Positions 8,129-16,261 of a DNA stretch of 19,787 bases are shown here, piece after piece. Where the stretch lies: assembly GCA_036939355.1 (NCBI GenBank), contig JALLAP010000105.1:1-19787 (forward strand). The letters are read 5' to 3'. A model generated the notes under the pieces. It did not search any database. It had not been told where the DNA came from and was given only the letters and a program-made list of their open reading frames with translations. Position numbers and translations under genes: made by a program. The first letter of the stretch is position 1. Every line of letters begins with the position of its first letter. The DNA is from Thalassiosira profunda (taxonomy: Eukaryota; Bacillariophyta; Thalassiosirophyceae; Thalassiosirales; Thalassiosiraceae).

Positions 8129-9180
8129 TCATGGACTGTTTGTGGACACTGTGTACTCGTCTGACTCCTCTTCGTACGATCTCATGGCTCCCAGGAGATG
8201 CACAATAGTAACTGACCCAGAAGGACTCCGGATATCATCCGCACCGTCCTTCTCCTCCAGCCGCTTACTCAGCATGTAATTGGTAGGCGAGAGCACGATG
8301 ACTTCGCCGAAGCTGACGTTGCTCAGAACACGGTGGTGAGCACCCTCTCCGCTGCCTTCAGACGAGTCGGTGTCCACAGAGATGTTCAACTCGGGCAGCC
8401 ACCTTGGCGTTGGAAGATTAGTTGCCACTGGGAAAGCACTGCTCTCGTTGGAGTTGCAGCAATGGATCGCATCTCTCTTTGCTCCATCTGTGCCAGATTC
8501 CTCATCTTTGCCACCTGAAAAGAAATCAGATGGATCGAGAGGCGCACCGAGTTTCATCGTACCTTTGCAACTATTCCTGTAGCGATACACTTTGTAGCCA
8601 ACGTAAAGCAGAGACAATAGTCCAAACGCCCACAGAACTGCTACTCCTGCCGAGTTGCCGGGCGCTTTACTCGAGGGTTCTTCCAAATAGGACGCAGAGG
8701 GAGTGCCAAAGAGATTGGGGCGTGTGACGTTCCTGAAGTGTTCCAGGTGATGAGATGCTGGAGCGTCGTTCCCAAGAAGCAAGCACCAAGCGCTGGAACT
8801 CACATGCACTCCGAAACTAGGTCGCATGATTCAGGGCAGCTCCGGAGAAGCTCGTCGAGTTCTGGCTGGTCCAACACGTCCTTCCACTCGGTGCAGGCTC
8901 TCTCATCGTGCTCCGAGCAATTGTGCCCATTAAAGGGGTTGCGGTACGATGTAGAGTCACGGCAGAGTGCCCCGACGGCCAGCTCCGTCTCGTTATTAGA
9001 CATCGTGCTCAACTCCAGCTCCATGTCGAGATGCTCTGTGATCGATGCAGGAAGAGGTGCAGCAGCACTGCACGACGGTACGATAGAGCGGTGGCAACAG
9101 AGAGGAGCGAGGCACCACTGAGATACCAACTGCCAGCCCACAAGTCGCGCAATGTCGATACAATTGAAGGTGAAGCACAT
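8129..9180 (-). CDS. Predicted single-pass membrane protein with six-Cys ShKT-like ectodomain
   Basis: CDS complement(join(8129..8732,8804..9180)), 326 aa. The 71-bp intron (8803-8733, GTGAGT...TTCAG) joins SEC-MNVTRP in frame. The start at 9180 is tentative: it gives a moderately hydrophobic leader (about 1-41) ending in CSAAA that could be a signal peptide. The ectodomain has six cysteines (73, 88, 96, 115, 119, 125) in an order resembling ShKT domains, including CRDSTSYRNPF and a terminal CPESC. Proteins with C-x-D...NPF...CPxSC modules are frequent in diatoms (family knowledge, recalled). Three N-glycosylation sequons (Asn63, Asn87, Asn127) all lie before the membrane span. The span is near 154-173 (GVAVLWAFGLLSLLYVGY), followed by KVYRYRN, a positive stop-transfer signal, and a 150-residue polar cytoplasmic tail. 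It could be a receptor or surface protein; ligand and partners are unknown. It lies tail-to-tail, 28 bp from the CEP131-like gene, and 104 bp downstream of DNAAF5 on the same strand. Confidence 0.68.
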
Positions 9181-9284
9181 GAACGAGGACTTTGAAGGGA
9201 ATATGCTCGATGTTGATGCTAAAAACAACTGATATTTGACAGAGACTACTGAATGGGGTGCTCTTGCAATAGATATCATGCCCA

Positions 9285-12200
9285 TCATGCTTCGTGGCTC
9301 TTCTCCTCTCCGTCGGCAACCTTTTCCAATAACGCACGACAATACGCACCGCCATCTCGATGAGTGTCCACAGACACCCTGAGATGGTGCTCCATCATCT
9401 CGATCACCTTCCTCTCGTCGCGGTAGAGTAGGAGCATGGCCGACACAACACCAAGCACACTCTCGCGGATGTCTTCGTCGGGGTCGTCGAGCTGCACCAA
9501 AAGTGTGGAGGCGATGTTTTCCAGAGCTGAATTGCCGAGCTCGAACGATGAACCTGCAGTGGTGGCATGTGCAATTTTGAGGAAAGCCAAAATCGTCTTG
9601 CACGCCGCCATCCTCACGGGGTCGTGGCTGTCATCCAATAACGCCAGCAACCGCGGATGGAGGGTGTCGATCACTCTCGCGTTCGTCTCCCAAATTGCCT
9701 GAAAGGTCTCAGGAGAAACCTGCTCCAGCACCATACATAGGCAGACACACGACAGTTCACGGGTGGTGGACTCGGTGTCTTCCAGGTTCGAGTGAAGGAT
9801 CGGTATGAGATGAGTTGCTGTCTCTGCATGCAGAAGACCGGTGCTGCTGCCATCGTGAGCTTGGTAGTGGCTCAGAAGAGAGAACAGCGTCGCAGCTGCC
9901 AGCTTTCGAAGCGCCGCTGCCATTCCCCCAGCTTTCCACACCAGATTTGGCAGGACTAGCGAGAGCAACACGTCCGTCGTGAACTGCGCAGAGAAGCTGG
10001 ATGCTGCCGGCCCGAGCTCAGTCTTCTCTCGAGGGCTGAGCGTTTGCGAGAAGCTTTTGTCAGCCAAGATCGTCTGCAGCAAAGCCATGAGCGCGATCCG
10101 TAGCGAGTACTCTTCAGCCAGTTCGTCCTTTGCTGCTGCCGTCGCCGTATCAGTCAGGCTCTGATCATTGCCCGAGCTACCGCCCTCCTCGCTCTTGCTG
10201 AAAGCAGCGGTGGACAAGTGGGTGATGAAAAATGGTGCCACCAGATCAAAGTTGCTTCCAACCGTGAAGCCACTGCATGCTCGCAATAAAGCGTCCATGG
10301 CGAGAAAAGACGGATAAGTCTGCTTCCAAGGAAACGCGGGCGCAGATTGTGTGATCGCTTGCAGAACGCCACGGAAATGGACGTCCATTAGAGATGAAGT
10401 CTCGTCATCGTCATTGTCATTGGCGCAGGATTGGGACGCAGAAAACATCTCCAAGATGCTCGTGGCGTTGCCCGAAATGCCGCTTTCGCCCGGGCATCCC
10501 AACAGATGCACCATACTGACTAGAATGCTGATAGTGACTTCGTCTGATGGTCTCCACTCGCTGCCTTCTTCATGGCTGAATCGACGAGAGCACTGGACGA
10601 ACGATCCACATGCGTCCAAGAGAGCCCACGCCAAAGCCCCGTTCGATGCCACATTGTCGGTGATCGCAGAGTTGCAGAGTATCGCGCTGATTGTCGCCGC
10701 CGAGCACGGGAACCAGCGGGCTTCTGGAACTGTGAGATTGGGATCGATTCCTTGCAGAATAGTGGTGGCGTCTGCGTTGCAGAGGCAGCCCTTCATTATT
10801 CCGTCGAGGATCAACAGTATAGATGCCAGTTGACGTGGAGACGAACCAATACTCAGCGGCGACTGTTGCAGCTCTTCGTCCATTGGCACGCCCGACGCTG
10901 TGTCGCCACAGGCAAAGGTCGACGCAATATCCACCACGGTCTTTGATGCGCAGTCATTGCTTCCCAGGACGCAACATCCGGCCAAGGCCGCCTCGAGCAC
11001 GTTCTTTTCTTCGCTCAGTATGTTGTTCGACAAGGCAGCCACGATGGAACGAATGCTGTCGCTGGAAAGCTGAACTGTTGCGACACTGGCCGGGGTGGAC
11101 TCGGGAGAGGCTCCCTCCATCAGTGGGATGGCAACGCTCAGAAGCACCTGCAGCGATTCCAGCGAGCGCGCCTTGCTCTGGCAGGGCGCCCAATCCCTTG
11201 AGCACGCGTCTAGGGTTAGCTCCAGCACATGCTGAAAGTACGTGACGAGAACGTCACGGGGCAGATGCGAAGTCTCCACTGTGCCAGTTTGCAGGCTGCT
11301 CAGGTTTTGGATTGCATAGGATCGGACCTCGGCCACATTCCCGGCAGCCATGCCCGTGAAGAGCAATGCCAACACTCGTGCCTCCACCTTACACGAGAGA
11401 TCCATTTCGGATGCACTCTCACCAACGCTTGGGCGAAATTTCCAGCTCAGTGCATCGGCCACCTTCCCCAAACACTTCAGTACGGCCAGCTGCACTGATG
11501 CCGACGCATCCATGGTCAGCAGGTCCTCCCAAGCGGGCAGGAGGGTGTCGAGCAATGCTTGCTCCATGGACGAGGCGCGGCTCCCGTAGCTTGAGAGACA
11601 ATCCACCGCGTCAGTCTGAGAATCTGTGGTCACTTCGTTTCCAGCATCCTCGTCACTGTCTGAGCCCCCCTCCCTCGGACAGCACAAGACAATGGCAACG
11701 CTGGCCTCGACCGCCTTGCACCGCGTCTTGGAATGGCGGTGGCGGAAGAGGCACTTCTTCGCCAATGTCACAGCGGACGATTCCGACATCTGCCCTGCGG
11801 GACCATATATTTCATTCGCCTTGCCCGTCAACGGCTCCAGCAGACTCGCGACAGTCATCCGCACCGCCCGGGGGCACAGCCGGGCCAGGACCTCGATCAG
11901 AGCGCACGCGGCCCGCTGCACTTCCGGGCAGGGATCGAGGAGCGTCGTTGTCAGCGTGCGGCAAACAATCGAGGTCGCCTCGAGGGTGGCGTTGCCCTCC
12001 CCTTCTGCCGTGTTGTCCCCGCCGGTGGGGAATGCCAGGCAGTATCCCCCCAACTCGAGCAGGAGCTCCACGAGCAGCAAGCGAATGTGCTCGGAGGGCT
12101 CCGCCAGCTCGGTCGCGGTGCCGGGATGAAAACTATCACTGCTCGAGGGTTGGCAGCGGGACATACGCCTCTCGAACAATTGCGCGTATTGCCTCCACAA

Positions 12201-12644
12201 TCCGAGCAGCGTGGCCTCCCTCCCTTCAGTCTGCCATACGCCTCTCCCCGTCTCCGCTGCATTCTGCGTTTCAATTCGCGCATCGTCTCCCTGCGCTGAA
12301 TTGCCCCCCTCGCCGCCAAACGCCCGGCGGAATAGCCCCTTCAGTATCTCCACGCCCGCCTCGCGGTGCCCCTCGGTCGGGAAGTCGTCGGTATTGTTTG
12401 CTATGAACAGGAGCGCCGCCGCGATGGCCGCGGGGCCATCACCCCCCTCACCACCATCAACAGCGATGCCCCCGCCCTCGGCCATCAGCAATTGCAAACA
12501 GTCCTCCCGCGATAGGCCGGGGAGGACGGCCCTCTTCAACTGGGCCAATATTCGCGTGCAATCCCGACGACCGGCGGCGCGGTCGGCGGCGGCAGTGGAG
12601 GCCACCAGCGCGGCGGCGAGGGAGGACGCCTCCTTAGCGGCCAT
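9285..12644 (-). CDS. DNAAF5: Dynein axonemal assembly factor 5 (HEATR2-like HEAT-repeat protein)
   Basis: An intronless minus-strand gene of 1119 codons. The first ATG is at 12644-12642 (MAAKEASSLAAAL); an upstream in-frame TTG is not a credible start. The protein is almost wholly paired amphipathic helices (HEAT repeats). The C-terminal quarter follows human DNAAF5 closely as I recall it: VLPNLVWKAGGMAAALRKLA at 897-916 (human: APNLQWHAGRTAAAIR), RLLALLDDSHDPVRMAA at 998-1014 (human: LLKRLDDVSNDVRMAA), LLVQLDDPDEDI at 1048-1059 (human: LLVHLDDPERAI), and HRDGGAYCRALLEKV at 1095-1109 (human: HRSATYCEQLLQHV). An internal FRHRHSKTRCKAVEA matches the QHWKVRVAAIEA repeat. Family knowledge: DNAAF5 works in the cytoplasm in pre-assembly of axonemal dynein arms. 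It is longer than the human protein (855 aa), with acidic and Ser-rich insertions. Its presence implies motile flagella with dynein arms at some life stage. Confidence 0.87.
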   Translation of the reverse strand: MAAKEASSLAAALVASTAAADRAAGRRDCTRILAQLKRAVLPGLSREDCLQLLMAEGGGIAVDGGEGGDGPAAIAAALLFIANNTDDFPTEGHREAGVEILKGLFRRAFGGEGGNSAQGDDARIETQNAAETGRGVWQTEGREATLLGLWRQYAQLFERRMSRCQPSSSDSFHPGTATELAEPSEHIRLLLVELLLELGGYCLAFPTGGDNTAEGEGNATLEATSIVCRTLTTTLLDPCPEVQRAACALIEVLARLCPRAVRMTVASLLEPLTGKANEIYGPAGQMSESSAVTLAKKCLFRHRHSKTRCKAVEASVAIVLCCPREGGSDSDEDAGNEVTTDSQTDAVDCLSSYGSRASSMEQALLDTLLPAWEDLLTMDASASVQLAVLKCLGKVADALSWKFRPSVGESASEMDLSCKVEARVLALLFTGMAAGNVAEVRSYAIQNLSSLQTGTVETSHLPRDVLVTYFQHVLELTLDACSRDWAPCQSKARSLESLQVLLSVAIPLMEGASPESTPASVATVQLSSDSIRSIVAALSNNILSEEKNVLEAALAGCCVLGSNDCASKTVVDIASTFACGDTASGVPMDEELQQSPLSIGSSPRQLASILLILDGIMKGCLCNADATTILQGIDPNLTVPEARWFPCSAATISAILCNSAITDNVASNGALAWALLDACGSFVQCSRRFSHEEGSEWRPSDEVTISILVSMVHLLGCPGESGISGNATSILEMFSASQSCANDNDDDETSSLMDVHFRGVLQAITQSAPAFPWKQTYPSFLAMDALLRACSGFTVGSNFDLVAPFFITHLSTAAFSKSEEGGSSGNDQSLTDTATAAAKDELAEEYSLRIALMALLQTILADKSFSQTLSPREKTELGPAASSFSAQFTTDVLLSLVLPNLVWKAGGMAAALRKLAAATLFSLLSHYQAHDGSSTGLLHAETATHLIPILHSNLEDTESTTRELSCVCLCMVLEQVSPETFQAIWETNARVIDTLHPRLLALLDDSHDPVRMAACKTILAFLKIAHATTAGSSFELGNSALENIASTLLVQLDDPDEDIRESVLGVVSAMLLLYRDERKVIEMMEHHLRVSVDTHRDGGAYCRALLEKVADGEEKSHEA

Positions 12645-12970
12645 TTTGCAATTGCAGTTCCTCAAACTTCAATGACGGATGAATGTTAGAGCGGACGATG
12701 ATCCGGCCATTTCCGCGCCTCCCGTCGGCCTCCACCACCCGCGCTGCCAAGACGGGGGCAGCGTCCTCCCTCCTGGCCTGGACCGCCGCCGATAGCTTGC
12801 CCGCCCGGCGGAAGAAGCTCGGAATCTTAGCTAAATAAGGGATACTATTTATGTACCCAGAGTATTGTATGTAGCCCCCGCCCTCCCCCCTCCCTCCTCG
12901 ACTCGTCCTGTCGACTCCTCGACCACTAACTCCAGCCAGCTCATCCCCCGCGCCTCCTGCTCCCGAAGGA
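12645..12970. promoter_or_regulatory. Upstream region of DNAAF5 (left part of a 686-bp divergent spacer)
   Basis: The spacer between the DNAAF5 ATG and the LRR-like ATG (13331) begins with this 326-bp stretch. It is rich in CCTCC/CTCC runs near 12880-12960. No gene or recognisable element is visible. DNAAF5 promoter function is inferred from position. Confidence 0.4.
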
Positions 12971-13230
12971 CCCGGCACAACTGACAGGAGGTGAGCACAC
13001 TGCCAGGCAAATGGTAGAGGCGGCCGCCGTCAATAATTTTGCGCTCGAGTGGGTGAAATTCTCCCGCGCTCGGCGCCATTTTTGCACATCATGTGTGGAG
13101 TTGGAGATGTCCGCGCGCAAATGGATGCATGGAGGTGGTAATCCCCTCAGCCGCATCGTTTGATGCTCGCCGTTGCCATAAATTTTTGTCCACTGATACC
13201 CTTCTCCCTGCTTCTCCTTCCAGTGACAAT
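12971..13230 (+). repeat. Intron-like duplicated cassette, copy 1 (upstream of the LRR-like gene)
   Basis: This 260-bp stretch is clearly homologous to 14644-14876. Shared blocks include cccggcacaa, ggaggtgagcacactg, ttttgcgctcgagtgggtg, tgcacatcatgtgtg, gtttgatgctcgc, ccttctccctgcttct and ttccagtgacaat. Inside it, a GTGAGC at 12991 and a pyrimidine-rich TTCCAG ending at 13223 look like splice sites and would bound a 233-bp intron in the 5' untranslated region of the LRR-like gene. Compared with copy 2 it carries extra sequence of about 16 and 35 bp. Confidence 0.85.
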
Positions 13231-13330
13231 CCCCTACATCCCTCCGCGCCCCGCTCCGCCCGCGCCCTCGCACCGCCCCCGCGCCCAATCGCCTCCTCCG
13301 CCTCTAACCACACTCCCCGCAAAAATCATC

Positions 13331-14752
13331 ATGGACGCAGAATTGGAAGACGCAATACGCCGGATCGAGGAGAACGACTCCGAGCTGTCAGAATTGAGGC
13401 TGCACTACTACGACCACGAACCCGTTGGGTTTGGCGCTGTCATAAATGAAGACGAGGATGACGAGGAATTCGGGAAGGTCACCTTCTACTTTTCGGCGGA
13501 CTGCTCGCCCGGCGCGAACTTCTTCGCCAGACTTGGCGATGCCGTGGGAAGTAACACGCACTTGGAACTATTGGATTTGGATGGGTTGCAGGGAGCAGTC
13601 ACGGGGGTTGCCGACAATGCCGCATTCTTGAACGGCATCAAGCGCAATTCGTCCATCAAGTGGCTGATGCTAAGCAGGGTCGATTTGTCTAGTACAGGGA
13701 TTCGTGCGGTACTGAATAGCCTCGGCGAAGACAGCAGCAATCTCAGTTGCTGTCTTACTCACGTCTCTTTGAATCAAAGCTGGAGTGAAGGCGATGAAGG
13801 GGTCGATTCATTCAACTCGACTATTCGCCGGTGCACGAATTTGAGGGACTTGAAGTTGCTTATGCAGGGAGAAGCTGGGGCTGGATTGCGACGCATTGTA
13901 CAGCAGCCGCGTGATGATACCGTTCGCAGTCGCTTTCACGAAATACTTGAAGCTGTTCACGATCTTCGGCAGTTGGAACAGCTCAAGACTCCCCCAATAA
14001 TTGGACGAGCTGGCTTGGAAGTTCTTGCTTCACTTCTTCAAAATGCAGAGAGCAGGCTGCGCCATCTCGAACTAGATGTCGGTGATATTGATGTGGACGC
14101 CCTAGACATGATTGCAAATGTTGTGGCCAAGAGCAAATCACTGATGGGCTTTGACTTGCGCGTTCCCGGTGGGAGGATGGCACATTCCTCTGAAGTTGCT
14201 CAATTCTGGCGCTCCTTCTGTCAGTCGCTGTGCGATACATCAACAATCAACGGCACCTACTTCTCGAATCATACACTCTCGTATGTGTCATTCTTTGGAA
14301 GCTTTACGTTGCCGCCAATTGGAGTGACTGAAATCGTTGACGTGAACTGCCACATCAGGAACAAAAAGCATCGCGCTATGCTGAAGGTGCTGCGCTATCA
14401 TCCCAACTGGGACATGACACCATTATTCGAGTGGGAATTGAAGGTTCTGCCAACTGTCGTCGATTGGTTGGAGATGTTCAGGACCCTTCAAAATCGTCAA
14501 AATCGTCGCCGCGGCGGAGTAGGGAGAGTGGAGATTTCTATCCCCGATGCACAGATTGACAACACAAAGCTCGCTGCAATTTACCAATTCATTCGCGGGA
14601 TGCCAGAAGTGTTCGAGTTGGTCGGACCTGATCCCCCGAAATGCCCGGCACAAGCTGACAAGGAGGAAGGAGGTGAGCACACTGGATGCCGCCGTCAACA
14701 ATTTTGCGCTCGAGTGGGTGCAATTCCCCCACGCTCCGCGCCACGGGGATAG
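13331..14752 (+). CDS. Diatom-type leucine-rich-repeat-like protein, function unknown
   Basis: A 473-residue frame from the ATG at 13331 (MDAELEDAIRRIEENDSELS). The frame stays open 168 bp upstream to another ATG (13163), but the sequence there is repeat-derived and proline-rich. Irregular leucine-rich repeats recur through the body: HLELLDLDGL, SSIKWLMLSRVDLSSTGIRA, LTHVSLNQS, TNLRDLKLLM and RLRHLELDVGDIDVDALDMI. This fits the large families of divergent LRR proteins starting MDAELE..IRRIEEND that I recall from Thalassiosira; no biochemical role is known to me. The last 26 codons (from 448) run into the duplicated cassette (14644-14876), so the C-terminus is either an acquired tail or an artefact. 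If the GTGAGC at 14673 is a real donor, the coding sequence continues in frame into the RING-like gene downstream (see findings). Confidence 0.75.
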   Translation: MDAELEDAIRRIEENDSELSELRLHYYDHEPVGFGAVINEDEDDEEFGKVTFYFSADCSPGANFFARLGDAVGSNTHLELLDLDGLQGAVTGVADNAAFLNGIKRNSSIKWLMLSRVDLSSTGIRAVLNSLGEDSSNLSCCLTHVSLNQSWSEGDEGVDSFNSTIRRCTNLRDLKLLMQGEAGAGLRRIVQQPRDDTVRSRFHEILEAVHDLRQLEQLKTPPIIGRAGLEVLASLLQNAESRLRHLELDVGDIDVDALDMIANVVAKSKSLMGFDLRVPGGRMAHSSEVAQFWRSFCQSLCDTSTINGTYFSNHTLSYVSFFGSFTLPPIGVTEIVDVNCHIRNKKHRAMLKVLRYHPNWDMTPLFEWELKVLPTVVDWLEMFRTLQNRQNRRRGGVGRVEISIPDAQIDNTKLAAIYQFIRGMPEVFELVGPDPPKCPAQADKEEGGEHTGCRRQQFCARVGAIPPRSAPRG

Positions 14753-14876
14753 GCGTCATTTTTTGCACATCATGTGTGTTGGAGTTGGAGTGTCCGCGCT
14801 CGTTTGATGCTCGCAGTTGCCACGAACTTTGCCCACTGATTATTCCCTTCTCCCTGCTTCTTCTTCCAGTGACAAT
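14644..14876 (+). repeat. Intron-like duplicated cassette, copy 2 (between the LRR-like and RING-like genes)
   Basis: Second copy (233 bp) of the 12971-13230 sequence. It overlaps the last 36 codons of the LRR-like frame and ends at the first two bases of the RING-like ATG. A GTGAGC donor at 14673 and a TTCTTCTTCCAG acceptor ending at 14869 would define a 197-bp intron. Similarity to copy 1 stops at tgacaat, just after the acceptor. Confidence 0.85.
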
Positions 14877-16015
14877 GGGCCGCAAGCAGCAGCGATCCCA
14901 GAAGAGCAAGGGAGGAGCGGAGGACGAGAGGCCCGAACTTAGGTTCAAGGTGGGCGATCGAGTCACGTGTTGGTTCCAGGCTCGTAAATGTGCCCATGGG
15001 ACTGTTGTTCAGCAGTGGTGGACCCCCAGCAGCACAGCCAGCTGCGTGAACCTGTGTACTCAGGCTCTGCCTGGCCATGAGCCAGGAACGAGATACCCGT
15101 ACCAAGTCCGTCTGGACGATGGTCGTCTCATATACGCGTCTGCTGATACGGATGGATGCATCACGAGTTCGGACGTGCCGGAGCCTGCGGCGGACAACGA
15201 TCCCTTGTTTGCCCTGCCTCCTCCTCGAGAGGAATGTCCGATCTGCTTCATCCCCCTCCCCCTTCAGATGACTCGCCAGACGCAGTATTTCACGTGGTAA
15301 GTCAATGACTCCGTTGCAGTTGCAACCACTTGTCCCCTCACTCTTTCCCTCTGATCCGCCTCCGGAAAGCTGCGGCAAGGTGATATGCGCGGGCTGTGTT
15401 GTTGCAGGAGAAGATGCGGGTTCAAAAGAGAAGTGCCCCTTCTGTCGGTCCAGCCCACCGTACAGCGAAAGCGAGGGGTTGCGACGTTTGCGCGATCGCG
15501 TCGATAAGAATGATCCCGAGGCCATGGTCAGTCTAGGCGTGGCCTACAACAAAGGCCTCATGGGGCTCAAGAAGGACAAAACGAAGTCGATCGAATACAC
15601 TCAGCTCGCAGCGATCCTTGGACTGTGCACCGCACACTTCAATATGGGCTGCGCGTACTTGAGCGGCTATGATGGATTGGAGTTTGATGAATCGAAGGCG
15701 CGTTATCACCTTGGTATCGCCGCCATGGCCGGGCACGGAGTGGCGCGGGAGAGACTCGGCCTGATGGACATAGATCTAGGAAAGGACCACTACCTGACCG
15801 CTTTTCGGCACTTCATGGTCGGCGCAAAGAGTGGCTATGCTCGCTGCCTCGAGCTGGTCAAAGAGGGATACCAGACGGGCAACGTGACGAAAGATGAATT
15901 TGCGGCATGCCTGCGAGCGAACAAAGCCGCTTTGGATAAGATCAAAAGTCCCTCGAGGGACAAGGCGCTCATCCTGCATCCATGGACTCCTACCGAGGAG
16001 GGGGGTGACTGGTAG
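14875..16015 (+). CDS. RING-like zinc-finger / Sel1-repeat protein with N-terminal SH3/Tudor-like module
   Basis: CDS join(14875..15296,15370..16015), 355 aa, with a 73-bp GTAAGT...AAAG intron that splits the zinc finger and rejoins it in frame as QYFTC-CGKVICAGC. The N-terminal 24-95 (FKVGDRVTCWFQARKCAHGT...PYQVRLDDGRLIYA) resembles a small beta-barrel module common in diatom proteins. Cysteines 121, 124, 141, 142, 147, 150, 163 and 166 form a RING-like array (CPIC...TCCGKVICAGC...KCPFC) in which an adjacent Cys-Cys replaces the usual Cys-x-His. Residues about 188-310 hold three to four Sel1-like helical repeats (DPEAMVSLGVAYNKG, AHFNMGCAYLSG, ARYHLGIAAMAGHGVARERL). Such RING/Sel1 proteins are expanded in diatoms. 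E3 ubiquitin-ligase or scaffold function is plausible but unproven. The ATG overlaps the end of repeat copy 2. Confidence 0.85.
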
Positions 16016-16261
16016 GGAAGGACTTTTGGTCCTCTCGGAGGGGGAGCGCAGAGATGACAGCCGTCAAATATTGCGCAAGTAGCGATGCGGTGGTCGGGTG
16101 AGGGGCATGTCTGGTGTGGCTAAAATTGTTAGTTGTAGATTCCATAATTGGTAATCTCCTAGCAAGAGATCGCACTTTGATGTGGTGATGTCGAAGGGGT
16201 CGGGGTTGTTTCACAGCCTCGGAGATACTACAGTACTTCTACACTCATTACATTCTTGTGA
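16016..16261. other. Convergent 3' intergenic spacer
   Basis: These 246 bp lie between the stops of the RING-like gene (plus) and TRRAP (minus). The stretch is moderately AT-richer than the flanking coding sequence. No gene, repeat or RNA is recognised. Confidence 0.5.

Noticed and set aside
9181..9264. Further upstream in-frame ATGs for the membrane protein (MGMISIARAPHS...)
   Set aside because: They crowd the DNAAF5 stop at 9285 and do not give a better signal peptide than the ATG at 9180, though they cannot be excluded.
11366..12406. Long plus-strand open frame (346 codons) opposite DNAAF5
   Set aside because: Pro/Arg/Ser-rich composition typical of the antisense frame of a GC-rich gene; the opposite strand encodes conserved HEAT repeats.
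9285..12644. CLASP, importin or another HEAT-repeat family as the identity of the 1119-residue protein
   Set aside because: The ordered matches in the last 223 residues, including the HRDGGAYC C-terminal motif, point specifically to DNAAF5.
13163..13330. N-terminal extension of the LRR-like gene from the ATG at 13163
   Set aside because: Would place a hydrophobic, proline-rich leader derived from the repeat cassette and a putative splice acceptor in front of a typical MDAELE start; 5' untranslated sequence is more likely.
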